Source: Bifidobacterium sp. ESL0775
GTDB taxonomy: Bacteria; Actinomycetota; Actinomycetes; Actinomycetales; Bifidobacteriaceae
NCBI RefSeq assembly: GCF_029395475.1
Contig: NZ_CP113917.1
Location: forward strand, 1,302,001 to 1,366,000
Reading direction: 5' to 3'
Length of the DNA stretch: 64,000 bases
The position numbers and the translations under genes are program-made. Positions 23,290 through 34,080 of this stretch are shown here, one piece after another (position 1 is the first letter of the stretch; every line of letters starts with the position of its first letter). The notes beneath the pieces were generated by a model that did not search any database, had not been told where the DNA came from, and worked only from the letters and a program-made list of their open reading frames with translations.

Positions 23290-24570
23290 TCAAGAACGAC
23301 TTCTTTCTTTATGCCGTTTTGGAGAACCGAGGGCGAGGCCGACGCATACGAGTGCGATTGCGAAGAGCGCGACCATGCCGGTGGAGGATGCCCAACCTGC
23401 GAGGCTGGACGTGCCGCCCGCATATGTTCCCAAGCCCATGGCCCGGTCGATGGCATCAAGGTACCAGCGTCCGCACAGCAATTTGCCGACGAGCGCCACA
23501 GGACCGGTCATCACCGAGGAACCGAACGACCACGCGCCGGAAGTGAACGCGATGGCAAGGCCCACCACGTTTGCCATGCCATTGGCGGCACTCGCGGAAA
23601 CGGCCAGGCGCCCAAGCACAAAACCGATCGAGATGCCGAAAAACACATAGATGGCCATCGAACACGTCGCCAGCAGCACCGGGCGCAACGCCAATCCCGC
23701 GAGCGAACCGGTCATGATGCCTGTCACCGCAAGCGAGAGGAGCAGATAATAGATGGTCACCAGTACTCCGATGCCCGCGCAGGCCGTCAGCAGGCCGAGG
23801 CCGGTGGCACGTGGACGCTCCGGGGACACCTCCATGCGACGACGGGTCGATTCGATCGAGAAGGCACCGATCACCATGGCGATGACCACAATCATGGACG
23901 TGACAATCGGGTACGAGCCCAGCGAGAGCGAACGGCCGAATATCAACGTCGCCGAAGCGTTGCCGGAGGTGCGGTGTGTGGCGACTACGGAAACATGGGA
24001 GTCTGATTTGACCGAATTGCCGGCCTTCACGACCTCATGGACGGCGCTATGCATAACGGCGGAGTCGTCGACTCGGGAAGTCCCGTCCTGCGCAACATTT
24101 CCGGCAAGGTAGAAGGTACGCAGGTTCGAAAGGAACGTCGAAACCTTCGTTTCCGAAAGGTCTTGCGTATCCTGGCCTTTGAGGATCACATTAAGCGGTT
24201 TCGGAGCATGTCCATCAGAAGCGGCATCCGCGAAATCATCCATATAGCCTTTCGGCACCACGTAGATGGCGTCCGCGGCATCGGTGGCCATGGCGTCCTG
24301 CATCGCACGGCGGTTGTCATCGACGTGCACGACGGTATTCGTGTGGCCCAAGTAGTCCCGCAGCCCGGTCGCGATGCCGCCGGCGTCACCGTCCCGGTCG
24401 ATGATCGCCACACGCGAGGTATACGACGAATACGTCGATGATGAGCCATGCGTGTCGGAGACGCTTTGGAACAGGATTGCCGTCATAATCAGGCTGAACG
24501 CCACCAAATAGAAGAGGATATAGGTCAGATGCCGTTTTGCTACGGTGAGCGCGGCTTTACAGATGTTCAT
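23290..24570 (-). CDS. ABC-2 type permease, second subunit
   Basis: 426 residues with one N-terminal helix (about residues 15-36), a large extracytoplasmic domain (about 40-220), then five to six helices: the ABC-2/YhgE-like exporter fold. The start overlaps the upstream permease by 14 bases. With its paralogue and the ATPase it forms a complete exporter. The substrate is not evident; the divergent two-component system suggests an envelope- or antimicrobial-stress role (inference). Confidence 0.85.
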   Translation of the reverse strand: MNICKAALTVAKRHLTYILFYLVAFSLIMTAILFQSVSDTHGSSSTYSSYTSRVAIIDRDGDAGGIATGLRDYLGHTNTVVHVDDNRRAMQDAMATDAADAIYVVPKGYMDDFADAASDGHAPKPLNVILKGQDTQDLSETKVSTFLSNLRTFYLAGNVAQDGTSRVDDSAVMHSAVHEVVKAGNSVKSDSHVSVVATHRTSGNASATLIFGRSLSLGSYPIVTSMIVVIAMVIGAFSIESTRRRMEVSPERPRATGLGLLTACAGIGVLVTIYYLLLSLAVTGIMTGSLAGLALRPVLLATCSMAIYVFFGISIGFVLGRLAVSASAANGMANVVGLAIAFTSGAWSFGSSVMTGPVALVGKLLCGRWYLDAIDRAMGLGTYAGGTSSLAGWASSTGMVALFAIALVCVGLALGSPKRHKERSRS

Positions 24571-25786
24571 AACGTTGCCTCCTCAGCATCGCCACGACAA
24601 TCAGGACGAAGACGACCGTGGTGGCGGCCATGACGGCCAGGCCGATAAAGAACGGATGGTAATTGTCGTAATATAACAAGTCGTAGAACAGATCACTCAC
24701 TTGTCGAGCGGGGTTGATCCGCGCGATGACAGGCGCTTTTCGCTGCAACGCATCCCCCAGCGCCATCGCGCCGGTTCCATAAAGCCCCGTGAACATCGAC
24801 AGGAAGCAGGTGAGAATGACATTGACCGAAAGCTTGGCACGTGTCGAAAGCTTCGGCAAGGCACCAATAACAAGCCCCAGAGCACTGGCCATCAGGGTCG
24901 AGGCCGCCACCGCAAGTACCGCCGCCGGTTCCCGACCCGCGACGCCGACGCCGATGACGTAGCGCATCGCGAAGAAGGCGACCAGCATACAGACAAACGA
25001 GATGACCCAAGAGGCCAGAAGCGTGGCGACCGTCTGCCGGATCTTTGGCAACGGCGAGACGCTCGCGCGTATCCCCAAAGCGGTGAGATTGGCCTGGGTA
25101 AGCGTGATGAGGTAGATGGATATGGTCGCGCCGAGCAGACAGGCCATGCCGAGCATCGAGAAATAATAGCGCGCGAAACGATGCGGCTTGATGGTCGTTA
25201 CGCTGACTTGCTTCATGAATCCGCTGGAAGCGCCGATACTCGACCTGACTTGCGGATTGGCCATGACGGCATGGTTTTTCGCCGCGACGGCACTGACCAC
25301 CTGACCGGTCTCGTTGTATTGCTGCAGGGCGTAGTCAAGCGCGGTCACACTCATCGAAACGGCCTCGTCGCCGGAATTCACCGTCGTGTCCGCGAGCGCC
25401 ATGCGCAGCGCTCCCGAATCGCTTACGTACAGGTAGCCTTTGGCTTTGCCGTCGGCGACCATGCGTTTGGCGTCCGCGACGCCGGATGCTTGTTTGATGG
25501 TGATGAGCTTCTCGTCATCGTTCTTGGTTGTCGTTCCCTTGGCCTGGCTCTTGCCGTCTGAATCGCCCGCAAGCGCCTTGACCACCTGTGCGGCCCCGCT
25601 CGCCTTGCCCCAGTTGGAGTCCTCGGCCACGGCCATGGGCTGTGGGTCGACATGAATCATATCGCTGATGTCACTGAACATGAGATGGAGCATCGCCAGC
25701 ATGATCAGCGGAAAGGCGAACACCCAGAAGACGTTGCTGGGATTTCGCACCCCCGCTTTGAGAAATGTCTTGAAAGACGTGAACAT
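24557..25786 (-). CDS. ABC-2 type permease, first subunit
   Basis: 409 residues, the same topology as its neighbour: one N-terminal helix, an extracytoplasmic domain and about five C-terminal helices. The extracytoplasmic domain contains a Lys/Thr/Asp/Gly-rich stretch (about 25500-25570) near its N-terminal end. It lies 10 bp after the ATPase gene and overlaps the next permease, so the three are one transcription unit. Confidence 0.85.
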   Translation of the reverse strand: MFTSFKTFLKAGVRNPSNVFWVFAFPLIMLAMLHLMFSDISDMIHVDPQPMAVAEDSNWGKASGAAQVVKALAGDSDGKSQAKGTTTKNDDEKLITIKQASGVADAKRMVADGKAKGYLYVSDSGALRMALADTTVNSGDEAVSMSVTALDYALQQYNETGQVVSAVAAKNHAVMANPQVRSSIGASSGFMKQVSVTTIKPHRFARYYFSMLGMACLLGATISIYLITLTQANLTALGIRASVSPLPKIRQTVATLLASWVISFVCMLVAFFAMRYVIGVGVAGREPAAVLAVAASTLMASALGLVIGALPKLSTRAKLSVNVILTCFLSMFTGLYGTGAMALGDALQRKAPVIARINPARQVSDLFYDLLYYDNYHPFFIGLAVMAATTVVFVLIVVAMLRRQRYEHL

Positions 25787-25796
25787 GCCGCCCCCC

Positions 25797-26768
25797 CTAG
25801 TCTCTCAGCGCTTTGCCGGTCATCTCGAGGAACACGTCGTTCAACGTCGGCGGGTTCGAGGAGACGTGGCCGATATTGGCGCCGGAGCGTTCCAGGAGGT
25901 CGAGGATGTCGACCAGATTACGTTCGCCCGGCCTGCAGCGTACGGTCAGCGTCTTGCCGTCGTAGTCGGCGTCGACGATGGTCGGCAGTCCCTTGAGATC
26001 GGCAAGTGCCGTGTCGGCGAGATCGAGCGTTTCGATAAGTATGCGGTCGCCGGTGGAGACCATCGCCTTGAGCTCGGGGACCGTACCTTCCGCGACATGG
26101 CGGCCGTGGTCCATGATGAGTATCTGGTCGCAGATCTGCTCGACCTCTTCCATGTAATGACTCGTATAGACCACGGTGGCGCCGGCACGGTTAAGCCTCT
26201 GGATTCCTTCCAAAATCGCGTTGCGGCTCTGCGGGTCGACGGCCACGGTCGGCTCGTCGAAGAAGATGAGGTCGGGTTTGTGCGCGATGCCGCAGGCTAT
26301 GTTCAAACGACGCTTCAATCCTCCGGAAAGTTTCTTCGGCCTGTATTTGCGGAAATCTTCAAGCCCGACCAATGCGATGGCCTCATCGACCAGCGGCTTG
26401 CGCTCGTCCTTCTTCGGCACATAGAGCGCACAGAAATAATCGATGTTCTCCTCGACCGTCAGCTCTTCGAGCACCGCGACATCCTGCGGCACCAAGCCGA
26501 TGCGGGACTTGAGCGCGTAGGCGCTCGGTGTCATCGGTTCACCGAAAATCCTGATATCGCCCGAATCGTAAGTCAGAAGCGAAAGAATGCAATTGATCAA
26601 CGTGGTCTTGCCGCTGCCGTTCGGGCCAAGCAGACCGAATATCCTGCCTTGCGGCACATCGAGGTCGAAATCGTCAAGCACCAGATGGTCGCCATAGCGT
26701 TTGACCAGATGGCTGATCTTCACCGCCGGAATGTCGGCGGTTCCGTTCGGGTCTTGTTTCGCGTCCAT
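25797..26768 (-). CDS. ABC exporter ATPase (DrrA/ABC-2 group)
   Basis: 323 residues. Walker A is LGPNGSGKTTL, the Q-loop is GLVPQDVA, the signature is KLSGGLKRRLNIACG, and Walker B is LIFFDEPTVAVDPQSRN. A C-terminal extension of about 90 residues is typical of DrrA-like ATPases. AGGAAGG precedes the ATG. It heads the exporter operon and is divergent from the histidine kinase, with a 265-bp gap that must hold both promoters. GATATGG (26841) and CCATATC (26868) form an inverted repeat in the gap. Confidence 0.9.
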   Translation of the reverse strand: MDAKQDPNGTADIPAVKISHLVKRYGDHLVLDDFDLDVPQGRIFGLLGPNGSGKTTLINCILSLLTYDSGDIRIFGEPMTPSAYALKSRIGLVPQDVAVLEELTVEENIDYFCALYVPKKDERKPLVDEAIALVGLEDFRKYRPKKLSGGLKRRLNIACGIAHKPDLIFFDEPTVAVDPQSRNAILEGIQRLNRAGATVVYTSHYMEEVEQICDQILIMDHGRHVAEGTVPELKAMVSTGDRILIETLDLADTALADLKGLPTIVDADYDGKTLTVRCRPGERNLVDILDLLERSGANIGHVSSNPPTLNDVFLEMTGKALRD

Positions 26769-27033
26769 AGATGAACCTTCCTATCTATTGCGAACGTTGT
26801 GTATGTTGGTGGTTCCATTGTGACCTAGAAGAGCACGAAAGATATGGTGAGTGTCGTCATTTTCTTGCCATATCACTAATTACATTTGTCACCACTTTTG
26901 CTTTGACGTTTTTTCAGTGCACCACACGTGACATCGAAAACCGTTGAAACGCTATGGAAACAACGGTGGAACATGATCGGATTCGATACATCATTCGATT
27001 TTCCGCACGGAGACCGGGTGATACCCTCGAATC

Positions 27034-28374
27034 GTGAACAGACGCCATCTTGAGGACGCGGCCAGAGCCGCATTGCTGCTTTGCTGCGCCCTGCTCGAAG
27101 CGGCGAGACAACATGGTTCATTCGATGTCGCCGCCATCGCAGCCGTGCTTGCAGCAATATGCTGTTCGGCACTGAGCCAATGGCTCCGCAACGACGACCG
27201 ATACTTTGGCGGCAATGCAACCGATTTCGCGCCGCTCCCCTTGCTACTGTTCTGTATACCATCGTTGTTATTCCCTGAATTTCTCGCGTTCATGCCATTG
27301 GTCGCGTTCGAATCGATGGCCATTCCAGCCAGTCAATCCGAAAATATCTGGCACAAGTTGATGTCATCATGCTGGATTCTTCCGCTGATATGTTCATATT
27401 GGATTTATCGTTATCACGGACTTCTCCCAGTCAGCAACAACAATCGCCCCGCGACCCATCCCGTATTGGATGCCGCCATAGCGATCCTTCTTTCGTGTCT
27501 CACTGCCCTACTGGGATATATTTTCTCCGCTGCGGACTCTGAGCACCATGCTTTGCTGTTCCTCAAAGACACCATCAGAATGACCCGCCGCCGCAACGCC
27601 ATGCAGGTCGATTCGTTGCGCGAACAACAGGAGGAATCAACCCGTGTGGCGACCCTGCGCGAGCGCACGCGCATCGCCCGCGAGATTCACGACAACGTGG
27701 GCCACCTACTCACCCGTGCCCTGATGCAGACGCAAGCGGCCAGCGCTGTGGCCAGCGCAACCGGCGACGACACCGCAACCAAACAACTTGCCGGCATCAA
27801 CGCAAGCCTCAACGAAGCGATGACCATGGTACGACGTTCGGTACATGACCTTGAAGATGACGGCACCGATTTCGAGACGCAGATCGCCGACGCCGTCCAT
27901 GTTATGGATAGCGCAAGGCCGGATTTTTCCGTTACGCTGGATTGCGACATCCAAAACACCCCGGCCCCGGTGGCCCGTTGCTTCACCGCCGTCATCCGCG
28001 AGGCGCTCACCAACGTCATCCGACATTCGGATTCCGCTAGCGCTAATGTTTCCTTGCATGACTATCCGGCGTTCTGGCAACTCGCCGTATTCAACAAGAC
28101 AACGACGAAACCGCTCACTCAAACCACGAACCAAATCAGCCAAGACCTTCGCGGCATGGGCCTGGCGGATATCGAACAACGTGTCCATGCCCTCGGCGGC
28201 ACCTCGCTGTGCGGCCCGTACCGCGACGGCTGGCGCGTCTTCGTTTCCCTGCAGAAAGCTCCGTGGATGAGTTCAGATGCGATGAGTTCAAATGCTGGCA
28301 ATAATGTTGAAACAACAACGAGTGAAGGAACCAGCACAGAAACAAATAAAGACAAGAAAGAGGAAACAGCATGA
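27034..28374 (+). CDS. Sensor histidine kinase (HisKA_3, NarL-partner type)
   Basis: 446 residues from a GTG. The N-terminal 170 residues hold about five hydrophobic segments. The phospho-acceptor is His219 in RIAREIHDNVGHLLTRAL, the HisKA_3 motif. The ATPase domain shows VIREALTNVIRHSDSAS (N-box) and GMGLADIEQRVHALGG (G-box). The C-terminus ends in a Ser/Asn/Thr/Lys-rich tail of about 35 residues. No strong ribosome-binding site precedes the GTG, so the start is uncertain. It overlaps the regulator gene by ATGA. Confidence 0.88.
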   Translation: MNRRHLEDAARAALLLCCALLEAARQHGSFDVAAIAAVLAAICCSALSQWLRNDDRYFGGNATDFAPLPLLLFCIPSLLFPEFLAFMPLVAFESMAIPASQSENIWHKLMSSCWILPLICSYWIYRYHGLLPVSNNNRPATHPVLDAAIAILLSCLTALLGYIFSAADSEHHALLFLKDTIRMTRRRNAMQVDSLREQQEESTRVATLRERTRIAREIHDNVGHLLTRALMQTQAASAVASATGDDTATKQLAGINASLNEAMTMVRRSVHDLEDDGTDFETQIADAVHVMDSARPDFSVTLDCDIQNTPAPVARCFTAVIREALTNVIRHSDSASANVSLHDYPAFWQLAVFNKTTTKPLTQTTNQISQDLRGMGLADIEQRVHALGGTSLCGPYRDGWRVFVSLQKAPWMSSDAMSSNAGNNVETTTSEGTSTETNKDKKEETA

Positions 28375-29117
28375 AAACGGCAATCGTCGACGACGACCCC
28401 ATTGTCTGCTCGTCACTCACCACGATTCTCGAGGCGACGGACGCCGCGGAGGTCCTATGGACCGCAAACGACGGCGAGACGGCAGTGACGAACTATTTCG
28501 ATAATCCTGCAAACCGTCCGGATGTGTTGCTCATCGACATTCAGATGCAGGGCGTCGACGGCCTAGAAGCCGCGCGCCGCATCCTCGAGCGCGACAAGGC
28601 CGCCCGTATCCTCTTCCTCACCACCTTCGACGACAAGGAATACATCGATCAGGCCATTGCCCTCGGTGCCAAAGGTTATCTCATCAAGCAGGATGCAGCT
28701 TCCGTGGGCCCGGCGCTTCAAGCCGTGATGGCCGGCCAGGTCGTCCTCGGCGCACAGGTACTTGGCAAACTGTCTTCAGCCTCTTCCGCAACCAGTAGAC
28801 ACGAGGTCGAAGGCAGCGCTGACATGAACCCTTCATCCACAGCCGACAAACGTGGTACCCGCATGGCCGTCTCATCGAACGCGCCTCAGGAAGGCGTTAT
28901 CAATGTGCCAGCTTCAGCCTTCGCTGCGTTAAGCGCCCGCGAGCGCGACATCGCCAGTCTGGTAGCCCTTGGCCTCGATAACCACGACATCGCCGCCCAG
29001 CTCTACCTGAGCGAAGGCACCGTCCGCAACCGCATCACCAACATCCTCACCAAGCTCAGCCTCGCCAATCGCACCCAGCTGGCCATCGCCTGGCTCCAAA
29101 CTCAGCAACGTCAATAG
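28371..29117 (+). CDS. NarL/LuxR-family response regulator
   Basis: 248 residues. The receiver domain has acidic residues Asp7-Asp9, the phospho-acceptor Asp56 (LLIDIQMQGVDG), then the Thr in FLTTFDD and the Lys in YLIKQDAA. The C-terminal LuxR helix-turn-helix reads LSARERDIASLVALGLDNHD, with LSEGTVRNRITNILTKL as recognition region. The linker is about 50 residues, longer than usual and Ser/Asn/Glu-rich (about 28785-28915). It probably controls the divergent exporter operon (inference from position). Confidence 0.9.
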   Translation: MKTAIVDDDPIVCSSLTTILEATDAAEVLWTANDGETAVTNYFDNPANRPDVLLIDIQMQGVDGLEAARRILERDKAARILFLTTFDDKEYIDQAIALGAKGYLIKQDAASVGPALQAVMAGQVVLGAQVLGKLSSASSATSRHEVEGSADMNPSSTADKRGTRMAVSSNAPQEGVINVPASAFAALSARERDIASLVALGLDNHDIAAQLYLSEGTVRNRITNILTKLSLANRTQLAIAWLQTQQRQ

Positions 29118-29171
29118 TGATGTAATAACGCAACTTCACACAAAACCAGAATCCAAAATTAGAACTACCCT

Positions 29172-29362
29172 TGATACGAGGTCACATTCATCTTTATCCT
29201 GAACCAAAACCGGTTGGATTAGTATACAAATATGAAACAAATCAGGTTGGATAAATGTAAAATTACCAGAAAATCCGGTTGTATTTATACCGGTTTCAAT
29301 GCAAAATATGGTTGTATTCATCCTGTTTTTCGAGGAAAATCAGGTTGTATTCGTCCATAGAG
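29172..29362. repeat. Degenerate 33-bp-periodic repeat, about six copies
   Basis: The core GGTTG(T/G)AT occurs with GG at 29212, 29245, 29277, 29310 and 29343, and a weaker copy (GGTCACATTCATC) at 29180. The spacing is 32-33 bases throughout. Copies share AAAATC-GGTTGTATT-ATCC-like sequence; the rest varies. It fills most of the 329-bp gap between the response regulator and the next gene. No protein reading is convincing. Confidence 0.75.
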
Positions 29363-29369
29363 AACAGAA

Positions 29370-29398
29370 TTGGCAAGATAGGCAAGTTACTCTGCTAT
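29370..29398 (+). promoter_or_regulatory. Candidate promoter of the DUF4160 cassette
   Basis: TTGGCA (29370-29375) and TGCTAT (29393-29398) with a 17-base spacer, directly downstream of the periodic repeat and about 49 bases before the first start codon. Confidence 0.4.
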
Positions 29399-29446
29399 AC
29401 GTTAAAATAGTATGAGTCAACAGTTAAAACACCCGAAGGAGGAGAC

Positions 29447-29680
29447 ATGAGCGACGACAATGTATTCATCATCGACGGTATCAAAACGCAATGGGACGAT
29501 AATTCGCTTTGTATCTCCGAGCAGGGCTTTGACCGCACCGCCGTCATGGACAACCAAGGCAACATCATTTCCTCAACATTCGGTAAAGAAGGAATCCCGT
29601 TCCTGAAGCATTGGTTCGCCCGGGTCAAACCAATGATTGATGACTTCCGCGCCATCGACCGGGAATACGCTTATGTCTGA
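29447..29680 (+). CDS. Small protein paired with DUF4160-like gene
   Basis: 77 residues with a very strong AAGGAGGAGAC ribosome-binding site. It is acidic with no membrane segment, beginning MSDDNVFIIDGIKTQWDDNS. I do not recognise a domain. Its stop overlaps the next start by eight bases (ATGTCTGA), so the two are coupled. DUF4160 genes are often found next to small partner genes, so this could be one half of a two-gene cassette; a toxin-antitoxin role is only a possibility. Confidence 0.75.
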   Translation: MSDDNVFIIDGIKTQWDDNSLCISEQGFDRTAVMDNQGNIISSTFGKEGIPFLKHWFARVKPMIDDFRAIDREYAYV

Positions 29681-29945
29681 GGTCTTCTTCCTCGCGGGTT
29701 ACAGCGTCTATTTCAGCACTCTTGACAAAGAACATGGTATCCATGTGCATGTAGCGAGTGGCTCGAAACGAGATTTTGCACGTTTTGTCCTTCAAAGTGA
29801 CGGTACAGTGCTTCTGGCTCATAACCATGGCCATCTTCCGACGAAGCATATCAAACTGATTGAGGCAGCCATCAGGCAAAATTTCGGTGAGATTGTTGAT
29901 GATTGGCGCCGACTTTTCGGTAATGACGTTCACTTCGATAAATAA
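29673..29945 (+). CDS. DUF4160-like protein
   Basis: 90 residues from the ATG at 29673 (MSEVFFLAGYSVYFSTLDKE). The order YSVYFST, then HGIHVHV, then an acidic/aromatic strand and LPTKHIKLIEAAIRQNFGEI followed by DDWRRLFG, matches the DUF4160 layout (YFS, PPHFHV, helix, W near the C-terminus). The usual Pro-Pro before HFHV is absent. Function of the family is not established. It ends 37 bp before the convergent nitroreductase gene. Confidence 0.7.
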   Translation: MSEVFFLAGYSVYFSTLDKEHGIHVHVASGSKRDFARFVLQSDGTVLLAHNHGHLPTKHIKLIEAAIRQNFGEIVDDWRRLFGNDVHFDK

Positions 29946-29982
29946 AACAAAGTGCAGAGAACCTAAAACAGTTCGCTTTTAA

Positions 29983-30666
29983 TCATCGCTTCCACGCAAA
30001 ATCAGTATTGGGGCCGGCACCGATTTCGAAATGGTATTTGGCGATTCCCAGGTCGGTGTGTGTGCAGGGGCCCAGGCTGGCTTTGGCTGTGACGGTGCGA
30101 CCGTCCGGTTGAAGGGTGAAGACGAATTTTTGCTGATTCAGGGACGTCGGAGCGAGTAACGCGGCTTCTATGCCGTTGCGGAACCATTCTGGAGTTTCCA
30201 TGCCTTCAGGGACTCGCGCAACCTGGTCGTAACACTTGGAACGATGCTGGTGGCCGTGGTTGGTTCCATAGCCCATGACAATGGCGAAACGTGGCCGCTC
30301 CCCTTGTTCGAGCGCGACATGCTTGGAGAGGTGACGGCCGAACTGGCGCACCCAACCGGTGTCGAGTCCAAGTTGAGTAGCCCGCAACAGAACGTGCGCA
30401 CCGTAATAGCCGCAACGTTCCTCCCAATCCGGCGTTTTATCCGAGACGATGGCGACAAGATTGCGGGCGCCCTTGTAGATGCCGTAACTGGTGAGGAAAC
30501 CTTCAAATGCCGCCGGGTCGTTGAGCTTCAGTTGCATACTCAAGTTGCCTTCGCGATTGCACTGATCAATGGTTCGCTGCAGATCGTCGGCGATATCCTG
30601 CGGAATCGGCTTGTCGGTATAATGCCGAACCGCATGCCGTACCCGAATCGCTTCGTTCAGTTCCAT
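29983..30666 (-). CDS. Nitroreductase-family flavoprotein
   Basis: 227 residues. The N-terminus MELNEAIRVRHAVRHYTDKP is the FMN-phosphate-binding start typical of the family (AI-x-R-x-S/A-x-R-x-Y/F). GYYGAHVLLRATQLGLDTGWV is the conserved helix lining the flavin site, and APTSLNQQKFVF replaces the family's APS-x-x-N-x-Q-P. It probably reduces quinones or nitro compounds with NAD(P)H; the substrate is unknown. Confidence 0.8.
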   Translation of the reverse strand: MELNEAIRVRHAVRHYTDKPIPQDIADDLQRTIDQCNREGNLSMQLKLNDPAAFEGFLTSYGIYKGARNLVAIVSDKTPDWEERCGYYGAHVLLRATQLGLDTGWVRQFGRHLSKHVALEQGERPRFAIVMGYGTNHGHQHRSKCYDQVARVPEGMETPEWFRNGIEAALLAPTSLNQQKFVFTLQPDGRTVTAKASLGPCTHTDLGIAKYHFEIGAGPNTDFAWKR

Positions 30667-30767
30667 ACTTCCCTACTTTGCAACGCATTTCGATTTCATG
30701 AGGAATCGTATTCGCTTCCGCCAGATCGGAATCAGGAACAATTCGACATGCGATATTCCTGTAGCAG

Positions 30768-32660
<1,893 letters not shown>

Positions 32661-32922
32661 TGATGCCACTCCTTATCCACAAATACCCCATAGCGGAATC
32701 TCTCCGATTCCGCCTTTCCTATAGTAAGCCTTATTCTAACGGCCGCGGTAGGCAAAGGAATTACGTGACATGCAATGGACAAAGCGCCCCTGCATTGCGG
32801 AATCGTTAAGTCTCCACTGAAAAAGAAAGATGGAATATTCAACGAGAAGTACGGAAATATCGGCATGAGGTGTTATTCTTAACTTTTGTATGTCCTTATA
32901 GAAAACGTTGTTTGGAGAAATT

Positions 32923-33183
32923 GTGGCAAACATTAAGTCGCAGAAGAAGCGCGTGCTGACCAATGAAAAGGCGCACAAGCGCAACGTGTCCGTGAAGTCC
33001 AGCCTGAAGACTGCGATTCGCAAGACCCGTGAAGCCATCGAGTCCGGAGACAAGGCAGCAGCCCAGGCCGCTTACCAGATCGCCGGCCAGAAGCTCGACA
33101 AGGCCGCCAGCGCGGGCGTGGTTCACAAGAACCAGGCCGCCAACCGCAAGTCCAATCTCGCAGTCGCCATCAACAAGATGTGA
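32923..33183 (+). CDS. rpsT: 30S ribosomal protein S20
   Basis: 86 residues from a GTG at 32923 preceded by TTGGAGAAA. The start (M)[20 protein letters not shown] and the end [13 protein letters not shown] are typical S20. It is very basic and binds 16S rRNA in the body of the small subunit. It is a single-gene unit closed by a strong terminator. Confidence 0.97.
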   Translation: MANIKSQKKRVLTNEKAHKRNVSVKSSLKTAIRKTREAIESGDKAAAQAAYQIAGQKLDKAASAGVVHKNQAANRKSNLAVAINKM

Positions 33184-33219
33184 GAAACGGCTTAAAGGTT
33201 AGATGCCTTTAGATCAGTG

Positions 33220-33272
33220 AAGTCCTGTGGGCTGTGAACGTATGGTTACGTTTGCAGCCCACAGGACTTTTT
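33220..33272 (+). terminator. rpsT terminator
   Basis: AAGTCCTGTGGGCTG (33220-33234) is the exact reverse complement of CAGCCCACAGGACTT (33255-33269), followed by a run of T. Rho-independent terminator 37 bases after the rpsT stop. Confidence 0.9.
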
Positions 33273-33280
33273 GCATTCCG

Positions 33281-33328
33281 TTATAAACTCCCCTACGTTT
33301 GACAGGACAGTTTATAAAGTTTTATTAT
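33281..33328 (+). promoter_or_regulatory. Promoter and inverted repeat of the DUF2975-like/Xre unit
   Basis: TTGACA (33299-33304) and TATTAT (33323-33328) with an 18-base spacer form a near-consensus promoter. TTATAAAC (33281-33288) and its reverse complement GTTTATAA (33310-33317) flank the -35 box, the second arm lying in the spacer. This is a plausible operator for the Xre protein encoded two genes on. Confidence 0.6.
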
Positions 33329-33428
33329 AACGAAATTCAATATTATTTTAATGATTATCGTTAATTATTTGTTGATTAATGATATGCTCATGATATTCAA
33401 GAAGTTGAAATTGACTAAGGAGCACATC

Positions 33429-34070
33429 ATGTACCAGCCCAATAAAACCGACACCGTCATCAAATGGGCGGCCAAGATCCTTCAATGGGTCAACATCGTG
33501 TCGGCGGTTCTGGTGCTGATCGGTTCGATCTACACGGGAATCCTCAACGGTTCGTTCCCGAAATCCTGGCAGCATACCCAACTGCCCAGCGTCTACGGAT
33601 TCAGCATCGCCATCACCTTTGGCAATGCCTCACAACATAAAGGCGAACTGATCTGCTATGCCATCGGAGCCATCGCCATTCTGTGCATTTTCGCTTACGC
33701 CTTCATGAACCTTTATAAGGCATTCGACCGGATGCATCGCAATCCCGAATCCGGCGAGCCAACACCATTCAGCCCCGAAATCACGAAAGCCGTACGCAAC
33801 ATCGGAGTCGCTCTGGTCTTGGTCTGGGTCATCGGCACCTTGGTCGCGGCCGCGTTGCCATTTGGTCATGGCTTCTCAGAAGGATGGACGCAAGGAGCCT
33901 ATGACTTGGATGGCACCACCACCTCTGCGCCATCCGTTAGCGTCAAGCCTGACATCAGCACCTCCCCTATCAGCATCATTTGGCTTGTAGCCGGCATCTT
34001 CATCTTCTGCGTCGCAAGAATCCTAAGATATGGAGAAACCTTGCAGCGTGAACACGATGAACTGATCTGA
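33429..34070 (+). CDS. DUF2975-like membrane protein
   Basis: 213 residues from the ATG at 33429 (AAGGAG six bases upstream). It has four hydrophobic segments (about residues 16-38, 72-95, 116-140 and 172-193). The shape and the adjacent small Xre regulator match the widespread DUF2975/YozG pairing, which is why I name the family; function is unknown. It lies 10 bp before the Xre gene. Confidence 0.75.
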   Translation: MYQPNKTDTVIKWAAKILQWVNIVSAVLVLIGSIYTGILNGSFPKSWQHTQLPSVYGFSIAITFGNASQHKGELICYAIGAIAILCIFAYAFMNLYKAFDRMHRNPESGEPTPFSPEITKAVRNIGVALVLVWVIGTLVAAALPFGHGFSEGWTQGAYDLDGTTTSAPSVSVKPDISTSPISIIWLVAGIFIFCVARILRYGETLQREHDELI

Positions 34071-34080
34071 AGAGGACACC

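Noticed and set aside
22201..24006. 601-codon plus-strand frame
   Set aside because: Antisense to hemW and the permease. No recognisable domain; the real genes on the minus strand have motifs and ribosome-binding sites.
29172..29362. CRISPR array
   Set aside because: The repeat is degenerate, the unit is only 33 bases with no separate unique spacer of normal length, and no cas gene is near.
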